A stretch of 7,036 nt of DNA from Paenalcaligenes sp035302345. Lineage in GTDB: Bacteria > Pseudomonadota > Gammaproteobacteria > Burkholderiales > Burkholderiaceae_B. A program made the translations under genes and the position numbers. Location of the stretch: the NCBI GenBank assembly GCA_035302345.1, contig DATGSS010000059.1, positions 1 through 7,036 on the forward strand, read 5' to 3'. The stretch's first letter is position 1, and the number at the start of each line of letters is the position of its first letter. Of the stretch, positions 1 through 6,231 are shown piece after piece. The notes under the pieces are model-generated. The model worked only from the letters and a program-made list of their open reading frames with translations, was not told where the DNA came from and did no database searches.

Positions 1-1
1 T

Positions 2-685
2 CCATCGTTGAAAAACAGTATTGAAAGTTTATTCAAAGAACCCATCAACAATGGCTATGGTCTGACCGAGGCCTCGCCCACCATCACTATGGTGCCTTAT
101 CGGCAGCGTCGTGATGACCTCAGTGTGGGTTATGTCATTCCCGGGGTGGATTATCGCATCGTTGACGAACAGGGTCAGTCAGTGGCAGCTGGCGAAGTGG
201 GCGAGCTACTGGTGCGCGGCCCCAATATTATGCAGGGCTATTACAAAAATCCCCAAGAAACAGCCCGAGTTTTGGACTCTGAGGGGTGGCTGCGTACTGA
301 GGACTTAGTATCCGAGGGGCCTGATGGCGCGCTTTTTATTAAGGGGCGCCTCAAAGAGCTCATCATTCGCTCCGGTTTTAATGTGTATCCGACCGAGGTC
401 GAGGCTGCGCTCAATGCGCATCCGGCCGTGCATTATTCCTGTGTGGTTGGGGTGCATTTAGAAACCGAAGAGCGGATCGCTGCATTTATTGTGCTTAAGC
501 CCGGACACCGCCTGGGTGAACAAGCATTAGGTGAATTTACCCGAGAACGATTAACCCCCTATAAAAGGCCGCAGCATGTGGTGTTCGTCGAGCATCTACC
601 GCTGGCCACCAATGGAAAGGTTTTACGCAACGAGGTGCAACGCATGGCGCAAGAGCATATAGCGTCCATGGCGCACCAACTGTAA
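2..685 (+). CDS. Acyl-CoA ligase (AMP-forming, ANL superfamily), C-terminal part; 5' end outside window
   Basis: This is the C-terminal part of an adenylate-forming acyl-CoA synthetase, which converts a carboxylate to its CoA thioester through an acyl-AMP in the cytoplasm. The frame is open to the left edge, so the start and the N-terminal half, including the P-loop-like A3 motif, lie upstream; family members are about 500 residues and about 227 are visible. Counting from the TTG codon at 8 as residue 1, the motifs are NNGYGLTEASP (14-24, A5), GELLVRGPNIMQGYYKNP (65-82, A6), GWLRTEDL (93-100, A7), GRLKELIIRSGFNVYPTEVE (113-132, A8, the hinge to the mobile C-terminal domain) and NGKVLR with the catalytic Lys204 (A10). 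The A7 motif reads TED instead of the usual TGD; the ribose-binding Asp is kept. The next gene starts 38 nt downstream. The family is certain. The substrate cannot be read from this part; a PimA-like dicarboxylate ligase is inferred from the neighbours. Confidence 0.93.
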   Translation, partial: PSLKNSIESLFKEPINNGYGLTEASPTITMVPYRQRRDDLSVGYVIPGVDYRIVDEQGQSVAAGEVGELLVRGPNIMQGYYKNPQETARVLDSEGWLRTEDLVSEGPDGALFIKGRLKELIIRSGFNVYPTEVEAALNAHPAVHYSCVVGVHLETEERIAAFIVLKPGHRLGEQALGEFTRERLTPYKRPQHVVFVEHLPLATNGKVLRNEVQRMAQEHIASMAHQL

Positions 686-691
686 TTACAG
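680..691. promoter_or_regulatory. Perfect 12-bp palindrome CTGTAATTACAG over the ligase stop codon
   Basis: CTGTAATTACAG is identical to its reverse complement. It spans the TAA stop of the ligase gene and lies about 32 nt before the Bug start codon. A palindrome of this size just upstream of a gene could be an operator for a dimeric regulator, for example the IclR protein encoded two genes downstream. No second copy was noticed in the window. The operator role is inferred, and the palindrome could be chance. Its right half is shared with the hairpin at 688-708. Confidence 0.3.
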
Positions 692-708
692 CCAATGAGG
701 GCTGTTTT
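688..708 (+). terminator. Hairpin with short T run between ligase and Bug genes: weak terminator or attenuator
   Basis: ACAGCC (688-693) pairs perfectly with GGCTGT (700-705) around a 6-nt loop, and the run TTTT (705-708) ends the element. The stem is only 6 bp and the T tract is short, so termination would be partial at best. It lies just before the ribosome binding site of the Bug gene. It could reduce read-through from the ligase, or protect a processed 3' end and so give the binding protein a different expression level. Assigned from structure only. Confidence 0.35.
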
Positions 709-711
709 AGT

Positions 712-717
712 GAGGAG
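712..717 (+). promoter_or_regulatory. Ribosome binding site of the Bug gene (GAGGAG)
   Basis: GAGGAG lies 6 nt before the ATG at 724, near-ideal Shine-Dalgarno spacing. It fixes the start of the binding protein and is far stronger than the sites before the next two genes. Confidence 0.8.
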
Positions 718-723
718 AAAAAC

Positions 724-1719
724 ATGCTGAAATTTAATCAACGCAATTTTATCGCCGCGGCTTTATCCGCGGCAGCAATGGCTTTTGGAATGCCTGCTGC
801 AGCCGATAGTGACTGGCCTAATCGCGCCATTCAAATGTATGTCCCCAGTGCTGCTGGCGGCGGTGCAGATACTGTGGCGCGTTTGATCGGTAAGCACATT
901 TCAGATCAAGCAGGCCAACCGGTTGTGGTTGAAAACCGCCCCGGTGGTTCCGGAGTGATTGGTGCCAATGCGCTCTTGAACGCCCCTAAAGATGGCTATA
1001 CCTTTATGCTGGGTTTTACGCTGATGTCACAATTCCCAGCCACCACCACAACAGAACTACCCTATGATGTGGAAGAGGACTTTATTCCCGTCTCGTTGGT
1101 CGCTCGCTCGTCTAATGTATGGGTAGTCAACCCCTCGATGGCTGATGTCAATACCGTGCAAGAGCTGGTTGATTTGCTCAAAGCGGAGCCCAATGAACAT
1201 AGCTATGGTTCATATGGCTATGGCTCTACCGGGCAGTTTTTAGGTGAGCAATTCAAATTAGTCACTGATACCAGCGCCGAGCATATTCCCTACAAAGGCG
1301 CAGCACCTATGATGACAGACGTGTTGGGCGGTGTGGTCAGCTTTGCTTTTCCTGATATAGGTTCGGCCCTACCCCATTTGGATTCTGATCGGGTTCGGGT
1401 ATTGGCTGTCAGTGGTACAGGGGGCGAGCGCATGTCAACGCTGCCGGATACACCCACAGCCGAGGAGTTAGGTTTTGAGGACTTTGATTTTGGGGGTTGG
1501 TTTGGTGTGTTTGCAGCTAAAGACACCCCTGCCGAGGCAGTTGAGCGTATGGAGCAGCTCGTACAAGACGCCGTTAAAGACCCTGAAATACAAAAGCGTT
1601 TGGTTGGGCTCAATCTGGTTCCTGTCGGTAGTGATACAGAGGCCTTTAAAGAGTTTTTTGCCAATGATATTCAGCTCTGGTCTGATTTGGCAGAAAAGAA
1701 CAACATCACTATGGATTAA
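724..1719 (+). CDS. Tripartite tricarboxylate transporter-family (TctC/Bug) periplasmic solute-binding protein
   Basis: This is a Bug-family extracytoplasmic receptor of 331 aa, the usual length. Residues 1-27 form a signal peptide: a basic start, an Ala-rich hydrophobic core and an AAA cleavage site before DSDWPNR, so the mature protein is periplasmic. Family hallmarks follow: WPNRAIQMYVPSAAGGGADT (31-50, first ligand loop), VVVENRPGGSGVIGA (67-81), the DGYTF segment (90-94), PYKGAAPMMTDVLGG (189-203, second ligand loop) and an RVLAVSG strand (225-231). Known members bind carboxylates such as citrate, glutamate, adipate (AdpC of Rhodopseudomonas) and terephthalate (TphC of Comamonas). No TctA or TctB membrane subunits are in the window, so it may be an orphan that shares a distant transporter or acts in sensing. 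Its place between a CoA ligase and CoA-ester oxidation genes suggests it binds the carboxylate that the operon degrades. The start is supported by the GAGGAG site at 712-717. Confidence 0.95.
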   Translation: MLKFNQRNFIAAALSAAAMAFGMPAAADSDWPNRAIQMYVPSAAGGGADTVARLIGKHISDQAGQPVVVENRPGGSGVIGANALLNAPKDGYTFMLGFTLMSQFPATTTTELPYDVEEDFIPVSLVARSSNVWVVNPSMADVNTVQELVDLLKAEPNEHSYGSYGYGSTGQFLGEQFKLVTDTSAEHIPYKGAAPMMTDVLGGVVSFAFPDIGSALPHLDSDRVRVLAVSGTGGERMSTLPDTPTAEELGFEDFDFGGWFGVFAAKDTPAEAVERMEQLVQDAVKDPEIQKRLVGLNLVPVGSDTEAFKEFFANDIQLWSDLAEKNNITMD

Positions 1720-1730
1720 TTTTTAGCACT

Positions 1731-2591
1731 ATGTCACGCTCGCATCGCAAACTTGAGTTGCCCGATCCTTCGATTAAAGATCACACCCGAGATCTAGGGG
1801 TGCGCTCGGTGAAATCGGCCCAGCGGGTACTCGAGCTTTTTGAAATTTTTGAACAGCTCGAAGAGCCCATCAGCCTAGCGGATCTCGTGCGTATTAGCGA
1901 AATCCCGCAGTCTAGTGCGTGGATGTTGGTCCAGACATTGCTGCGTATGGGCTATATCTGTCAAAACCCTGTCGATAAAACTTTTATGCCCAGTTTGCGT
2001 TTAAACATGCTGGGTGGCTGGGTTCATGACAGCCTGCTGCCGCGCAGTAATTTGCGTTTGGCCATGCGTGCTTTGTGTGAAGAGTTAAAACTGACCATTG
2101 TGTTGGGGCAGCGTACTGGGCATCACGTGCAATACGCACACGTGATGTACGGCACTCGTGATCGTAAGGACCAGGTGCCTATCGGGGTGGTGCGCCCGCT
2201 GATTGGGACGGGGCTGGGTTATGCCATTTTGACTCAGCTCCCAGAGGACGAGATTTGTGCTTTGGCGGCGTATTGCTTGGCCGAGGACAAAGAAAATATC
2301 CCCGTACAAACCCTGCGCGAGGTACTTAATATTGTCGCCGATGCGCGCAATCGGGGTTTTGTGTATTCGCATCGTTTGCAAAACGTGGATAGGGCTTCTT
2401 TTTCATTTGCTTTAACAAATGCCGAGGTAGGTAGTCATGCGGGCTTGATGGCTTTGGCGATTGCTGGCAATTTACAAGATGTAGAACAGCGTTTGGATGA
2501 TATTCCCGCTGTGGTGAATGACGTCGCTGCGGAGTTTCTCCCGGATATATCCATCAATATCTCACCCACAGCCTCTTTTTTACCTATTTAA
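1731..2591 (+). CDS. IclR-family transcriptional regulator
   Basis: This 286-aa protein has the IclR layout. A leader of about 22 residues is followed by VRSVKSAQRVLELFE (24-38) and a winged helix-turn-helix (about 47-95: ISLADLVRISEIPQSSAWML, then the wing around MGYICQNPVDKTFMPS). The IclR effector domain follows (about 105-270), with the typical PLIGTGLGYAIL segment (156-167) and the GFVYSHRLQNVDRASFSFAL strand region (209-228). Such proteins bind operator palindromes as dimers or tetramers and respond to small carboxylates or aromatic acids, as repressors or activators. The ATG at 1731 is the first possible start after an in-frame stop at 1683. It lies 11 nt after the Bug stop with no clear Shine-Dalgarno site, so translation may depend on coupling to the Bug gene. 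Location inside the operon suggests it controls its own cluster; the palindrome at 680-691 is one possible target. The effector is unknown. Confidence 0.93.
   Translation: MSRSHRKLELPDPSIKDHTRDLGVRSVKSAQRVLELFEIFEQLEEPISLADLVRISEIPQSSAWMLVQTLLRMGYICQNPVDKTFMPSLRLNMLGGWVHDSLLPRSNLRLAMRALCEELKLTIVLGQRTGHHVQYAHVMYGTRDRKDQVPIGVVRPLIGTGLGYAILTQLPEDEICALAAYCLAEDKENIPVQTLREVLNIVADARNRGFVYSHRLQNVDRASFSFALTNAEVGSHAGLMALAIAGNLQDVEQRLDDIPAVVNDVAAEFLPDISINISPTASFLPI
2121..2147. repeat. Intragenic 9-bp perfect inverted repeat in the IclR gene
   Basis: CATCACGTG (2121-2129) and CACGTGATG (2139-2147) are exact reverse complements around a 9-nt spacer, inside codons for the start of the effector domain (HHVQYAHVM). 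It could be an internal regulatory site or an mRNA hairpin, but one 9-bp repeat at this spacing is not improbable by chance in 7 kb. Confidence 0.3.
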
Positions 2592-2604
2592 AAAAGCATG
2601 AACT

Positions 2605-3792
2605 ATGACGATGAATCTTGATATCAGCCCAGAGGAGCAGGCCTTTCGCCAAGAAGTACGCGAATTTGCTCAGGCGCATCTGCCCGAGAGCGTTCAGCGC
2701 AAAATCCTCTATGGGGAAAAACTAGAAAAACACGAGTATGTCGATTGGCAAAAACACCTGTATCGCCAAGGTTGGATAGCCCCAGCTTGGCCGGTTGAGT
2801 ACGGGGGTACGGGCTGGAGTCTGGCCAAGCAGCGTATTTTTGCGCATGAGTTGGCCCTGCAGTGCGCCCCTGAGACCATTCCCTTTGGAATCTCGATGGT
2901 GGGTCCGGTGATTTATACCTTTGGCTCTCAAGAGCAAAAGGATGAGTATTTGCCCAACATCCTCAAATCAGACACCTGGTGGTGCCAAGGGTTTTCCGAG
3001 CCTAATGCGGGTTCTGACTTGGCCTCGTTGCGTACCCGTGCCGAGGATAAAGGCGATCACTATTTACTCAATGGACAAAAGGCTTGGACCACGCACGGTC
3101 GTTTTGCTGACAAGATGTTCTGTCTAGCGCGTACCCAGGAAACTGATCGTCCACAAACAGGCATTTCCTTTTTATTGTTGGATATGGATAGCCCTGGGGT
3201 CGAGGTTCAACCCGTGCGCACCATTGACGAGGGCTACAGCATTTGCGAGGTCTTTTTCAATGACGTCAAAGTACCCAAGGAAAATCTAGTCGGTGAAGAT
3301 GGCAAAGGCTGGACCTATGCCAAATTCCTACTGGGTCACGAGCGCGCCATGATTGCCCGTGTGGGTCGTTCGCGCATGCAACTACAGCGGGCCTATGTGT
3401 TGGCCGCGCATCCTGATGCCAGTGGCGAGCGCCCCATCGATAATCCGTTGTATCAGCTGCGCCTGGCTCAGATCGAGGCCCGTTTACGCGCGCTAGAGCT
3501 CACCGAGTTACGGGTGTTGTCCAACTATCGTCCCGAATTAGGCTTTGATATTGCGGATTCGGCCATGTTGAAAATCGAGGGCTCTGAGATTTGCCAAGCC
3601 CTGACCGAGCTGTTGCTGGACTTAGCAGGTCATTATGGCGTGGTCTATACCGGGCGTCATAGTCAGTCGCCGATCGGTGAAACCACGGCCCACGGCCTGA
3701 TGGGTGATCACCTCTTTAACCGTGTGGCTACCATCTATGGCGGTAGCTCGGAAATTCAGCGCAACATCATCGCTAAAAGTCGACTCAACTAG
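2605..3792 (+). CDS. Acyl-CoA dehydrogenase family protein, PimC-like large subunit (carries catalytic Glu)
   Basis: This 395-aa FAD enzyme of the acyl-CoA dehydrogenase superfamily would oxidise an acyl-CoA to the 2,3-enoyl-CoA and pass electrons to ETF. The N-terminal helical domain covers about 1-120 and includes WPVEYGGTG (62-70). The beta domain follows, with signature QGFSEPNAGSDLAS (128-141), NGQKAWTTHG (156-165) and FFNDVKVPKENLVGEDGKGW (217-236). In the C-terminal helical domain the usual YEG motif is IYGGSSEIQRNI (377-388), so the medium-chain-type Glu is replaced by Gly. Glu246 in LLGHERAM instead occupies the long-chain/isovaleryl-type catalytic position. The RKxFG motif and the HGGxG motif of standard members are not evident. 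Together with the next gene it resembles the large/small pair of the pimeloyl-CoA dehydrogenase type. Either ATG 2605 or ATG 2611 could be the start; 2605 is chosen as the longer. The upstream Shine-Dalgarno site is weak (A-rich, 13 nt after the iclR stop). Chain length is inferred only. Confidence 0.93.
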   Translation: MTMNLDISPEEQAFRQEVREFAQAHLPESVQRKILYGEKLEKHEYVDWQKHLYRQGWIAPAWPVEYGGTGWSLAKQRIFAHELALQCAPETIPFGISMVGPVIYTFGSQEQKDEYLPNILKSDTWWCQGFSEPNAGSDLASLRTRAEDKGDHYLLNGQKAWTTHGRFADKMFCLARTQETDRPQTGISFLLLDMDSPGVEVQPVRTIDEGYSICEVFFNDVKVPKENLVGEDGKGWTYAKFLLGHERAMIARVGRSRMQLQRAYVLAAHPDASGERPIDNPLYQLRLAQIEARLRALELTELRVLSNYRPELGFDIADSAMLKIEGSEICQALTELLLDLAGHYGVVYTGRHSQSPIGETTAHGLMGDHLFNRVATIYGGSSEIQRNIIAKSRLN

Positions 3793-3807
3793 TGCAAAGG
3801 ATCCCCA

Positions 3808-4947
3808 ATGAATCTTACCTATTCAGATGAACAAGAGATGATTCGCTCCAGTGTGTTCGACTATTTTGCAGCGGACTACACCTTTGAGTTTTTCCTCGAG
3901 CGAATTCAACGTACGGATTTTCCTGATCCAGCCATTTGGCAAAATATGGCCGAGTTGGGCTGGTTGGGGTTCATGGTTTCTGAAGACCATGGCGGTTTGG
4001 GCCTGGGCCCCCAAGAAGCATTTTTATTGATGGAAGGGGCCGGGGCTGCCCTGAATATCGAGCCCTTGCTGTCGACAGCGATTGTGGCTGCGCCCCTGCT
4101 GGCCCAAGGCGCAGATGATGCTCAGGTCAATAGTATTTTGACTGAGGTCATCGCTGGTCAACAAACGGTTGCATTGGCCTGGGCAGAAAAACCCCGCGGC
4201 TTTGCCCCTACTGAATGCGCGACGACCGCGACTCGTGACGGCGCACAAGGGGTGGCATTAATTAATGGTAAAAAAATACTCGTTGATAACGGGGCCGGCG
4301 CCCAGTGGTTGATTGTGTCTGCGGTACACGAGGGCGAGCTGGGTTTGTACCTGGTGGCTGCTGATAGCGACGGTGTGAGTCGTACCGGGACCACCCTGGC
4401 GGATGGCAGTCATGTCGCTGACATCGTCTTTACCAACGCACCTGCTAGCGCGTGTTTGGCGACCGGTGCACAGGCCAAAGAGCTGTTGCTACAAGCCGTG
4501 TACAGAGGATTATCAGCCACCTGCGGCGAGGCTCTAGGGGCGATGGATCGGATACTACAAATATGTCGTCAGTACTTGCACGAGCGAAAACAATTTGGCA
4601 AGCCGTTGGCCGCACAACAGGTATTGCAGCATCGCTTTGTCGACATGCAAATCGCGACCGAACGCGCCCGTTCGATGGCTATTTTGACGGCCATCCAAGC
4701 CGATAAGGCTGCTGCGGGTGATGAGCAGGCCCAACGAGATCTGAGTTTGGCTAAATATATCATTGGCCAAAGTGCTCGTTATGTGGGTGGCGAGGGCATC
4801 CAAGTCCATGGTGGCATGGGCATGGCTTATGAGTACCCGGTGGGGCATTACTACCGCAAACTCTTGTGCTGCGATGCGCGCTTTGGCTCTAAGGATGACC
4901 ACCTGAGTCTGTTGGAACTGCCCGCCGATATTGCTAACCAGAAATAA
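3808..4947 (+). CDS. Acyl-CoA dehydrogenase family protein, PimD-like small subunit (no catalytic Glu)
   Basis: This 379-aa acyl-CoA dehydrogenase paralogue is encoded 15 nt after the first, with a good AAAGGA site 6 nt before its ATG. The N-terminal domain is recognisable (DEQEMIRSSV at 7-16, GWLGFMVSEDHGGLGLG at 51-67). The beta domain is divergent: the flavin signature SEPxAGSD is replaced by AWAEKPRGFAPTECAT (124-139). The C-terminal domain is well kept, with the pyrophosphate-binding HERKQFGKPL (258-267) and GGEGIQVHGGMGMAYEYPVG (327-346). The C-terminal YEGTxEIQ element is absent; the chain ends FGSKDDHLSLL plus a short tail. By-eye alignment counting back from KQFG puts Gly234 at the isovaleryl-type base position, so neither known catalytic Glu is present. 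It is therefore probably a structural and cofactor-binding partner of the preceding protein rather than a self-sufficient dehydrogenase. The pairing is inferred from adjacency and complementary motifs. Confidence 0.92.
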   Translation: MNLTYSDEQEMIRSSVFDYFAADYTFEFFLERIQRTDFPDPAIWQNMAELGWLGFMVSEDHGGLGLGPQEAFLLMEGAGAALNIEPLLSTAIVAAPLLAQGADDAQVNSILTEVIAGQQTVALAWAEKPRGFAPTECATTATRDGAQGVALINGKKILVDNGAGAQWLIVSAVHEGELGLYLVAADSDGVSRTGTTLADGSHVADIVFTNAPASACLATGAQAKELLLQAVYRGLSATCGEALGAMDRILQICRQYLHERKQFGKPLAAQQVLQHRFVDMQIATERARSMAILTAIQADKAAAGDEQAQRDLSLAKYIIGQSARYVGGEGIQVHGGMGMAYEYPVGHYYRKLLCCDARFGSKDDHLSLLELPADIANQK

Positions 4948-4965
4948 TCCTACCCATTTAAAAAC

Positions 4966-4970
4966 GGAGA
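4966..4970 (+). promoter_or_regulatory. Ribosome binding site that decides the thiolase start (GGAGA)
   Basis: GGAGA lies 5 nt before the ATG at 4976. An in-frame ATG at 4931 would overlap the previous gene, has no such site and would add 15 residues unlike any thiolase N-terminus, whereas the protein from 4976 begins MTRQAVIVSTARTP as expected. Confidence 0.8.
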
Positions 4971-4975
4971 TTGCT

Positions 4976-6160
4976 ATGACACGCCAAGCGGTGATTGTCT
5001 CGACAGCACGTACCCCACTGACCAAGGCGGGTCGTGGGGAGCTCAATATTACCCAGGGGCCTACGTTGGCGGCCTTTGCTATTCGTGCTGCGGTCGAGCG
5101 CGCAGGCATTGACCCCCAAACCATCGAAGATGTTGTTTTAGGCTGTGGTTATCCCGAAGGCACGACCGGGCGTAACGTCGCCCGCCAGGCGGCTTTACGT
5201 GCCGGCCTGCCACTGAGTGTGGCCGGGGCAACAGTCAATAGATTTTGCTCATCGGGCCTGCAGGCAGTGGCCAACGCTGCTGCCAGTGTCGTGCTCGAGG
5301 AATCGGGCCCGGTAGTAGCGGGTGGCGTCGAAAGCTGCTCATTGCTGCGCACTCGGGACGATGAAAACTCTAAAGACAGCCAGTTGATCAAAGATTTGCC
5401 ACAGCTGTATTTACCCATGATCGAGACGGCAGACATTGTGGCAGCGCGCTATGGGATCAGCCGCGAAGATCAGGACGAATACGCACTGCGCAGCCAGCAG
5501 TTGACCGCAGCGGCCCAACGCGAAGGGCGCTATGCAGACGAGATCATCCAGGTACAGACCACCATGCGTGTCACCGACCGCGAAACCGGTGAAAGCCATG
5601 AACAAGAGGTCACTGCAGATACCGATAACTGTAACCGCCCCTCAACTACCCTCGAGGCGTTGGCGGGGCTGAAACCCATCATGGGCGAGGACAAATTCAT
5701 CACTGCGGGCAATGCCTCTCAACTGGCAGACGGCGCAGCCGCTTGTGTGGTGATGGAGGCCAAGGAAGCTGAACGCGCCAATCTAGAACCATTAGGTGCA
5801 TTTCATGGTTTTGCGGTCGCAGGCTGCGCCCCTGACGAAATGGGTATTGGCCCGGTTTATGCCGTTCCCAAATTGCTCAAACGCCATGGTCTGACCGTCG
5901 ATGACATTGATCTATGGGAGCTCAACGAGGCCTTTGCCTCGCAGGTGCTGTACTGCCAGCGTGAGCTGGGCATCCCCATGGAGCGTCTGAACGTCAACGG
6001 GGGATCTATTTCTATTGGTCACCCTTTTGGTGTGACCGGTGCCCGTCAGACAGGTCATGTTTTACTCGAAGGCCGCCGTCGTGGTGCCAAATGGGCGGTC
6101 GTGACCATGTGTATCGGCGGTGGTATGGGGGCCGCAGGTTTATTTGAGGTGTTCTCCTAA
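4976..6160 (+). CDS. Acetyl-CoA C-acyltransferase (beta-ketothiolase), PimB-like
   Basis: This full-length 394-aa thiolase would cleave a 3-ketoacyl-CoA with free CoA to give acetyl-CoA and a shortened acyl-CoA. The N-terminal half has AVIVSTARTP (5-14), GRNVARQAALRAGLP (65-79) and VNRFCSSGLQAVANAA (87-102), with nucleophile Cys91. GGVESCS (116-122) has Cys where Met or Ile is usual. The C-terminal half has TAGNASQLADGAAA (243-256), WELNEAF (314-320), GGSISIGHPFGVTGARQTGH (342-361) with catalytic His349, and CIGGGMGAAGLFE (379-391) with the second catalytic Cys379. The catalytic residues are complete. CSSGLQA and GRNVARQAAL fit the degradative type more than the biosynthetic type. It is the last gene of the cluster, 28 nt after the dehydrogenase small subunit and 11 nt before a terminator-like hairpin. 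The exact chain length and any dicarboxyl-CoA preference are inferred from context. Confidence 0.95.
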   Translation: MTRQAVIVSTARTPLTKAGRGELNITQGPTLAAFAIRAAVERAGIDPQTIEDVVLGCGYPEGTTGRNVARQAALRAGLPLSVAGATVNRFCSSGLQAVANAAASVVLEESGPVVAGGVESCSLLRTRDDENSKDSQLIKDLPQLYLPMIETADIVAARYGISREDQDEYALRSQQLTAAAQREGRYADEIIQVQTTMRVTDRETGESHEQEVTADTDNCNRPSTTLEALAGLKPIMGEDKFITAGNASQLADGAAACVVMEAKEAERANLEPLGAFHGFAVAGCAPDEMGIGPVYAVPKLLKRHGLTVDDIDLWELNEAFASQVLYCQRELGIPMERLNVNGGSISIGHPFGVTGARQTGHVLLEGRRRGAKWAVVTMCIGGGMGAAGLFEVFS

Positions 6161-6171
6161 GCCCACAATAT

Positions 6172-6216
6172 GGCATTGGTGGGGGGTAACAAAGACCCAT
6201 CAGTGCCTGTTCATTT
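6172..6216 (+). terminator. Probable intrinsic terminator after the thiolase gene
   Basis: GGCATTGGTGGG (6172-6183) pairs with CCCATCAGTGCC (6196-6207) over 12 continuous bp, including two G-T wobbles, around a 12-nt loop. The T-rich but interrupted stretch TGTTCATTT follows at once. It begins 11 nt after the thiolase stop, where the operon should end. The loop is long and the T tract imperfect, so efficiency is uncertain. Confidence 0.6.
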
Positions 6217-6231
6217 ACGCATGAGAGCGTT

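Noticed and set aside
1201..1230. Short Ser-Tyr-Gly repeat in the Bug protein (SYGSYGYGS)
   Set aside because: This is the normal Bug-family position for a Gly/Ser-rich ligand-site loop, not an expanded repeat.
1290..1664. 124-codon minus-strand open frame
   Set aside because: It is antisense to the Bug gene, rich in Ser/Thr/Pro as expected of a reverse reading, and has no family features.
4931..4975. Upstream in-frame ATG for the thiolase
   Set aside because: It overlaps the previous gene and lacks a ribosome site; family-like sequence begins at the ATG at 4976, which has GGAGA at 4966-4970.
4555..5124. 189-codon open frame on the minus strand
   Set aside because: It lies opposite the end of the dehydrogenase small subunit and the start of the thiolase, both with strong family motifs, and its translation shows no recognisable domain. 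Treated as a shadow.
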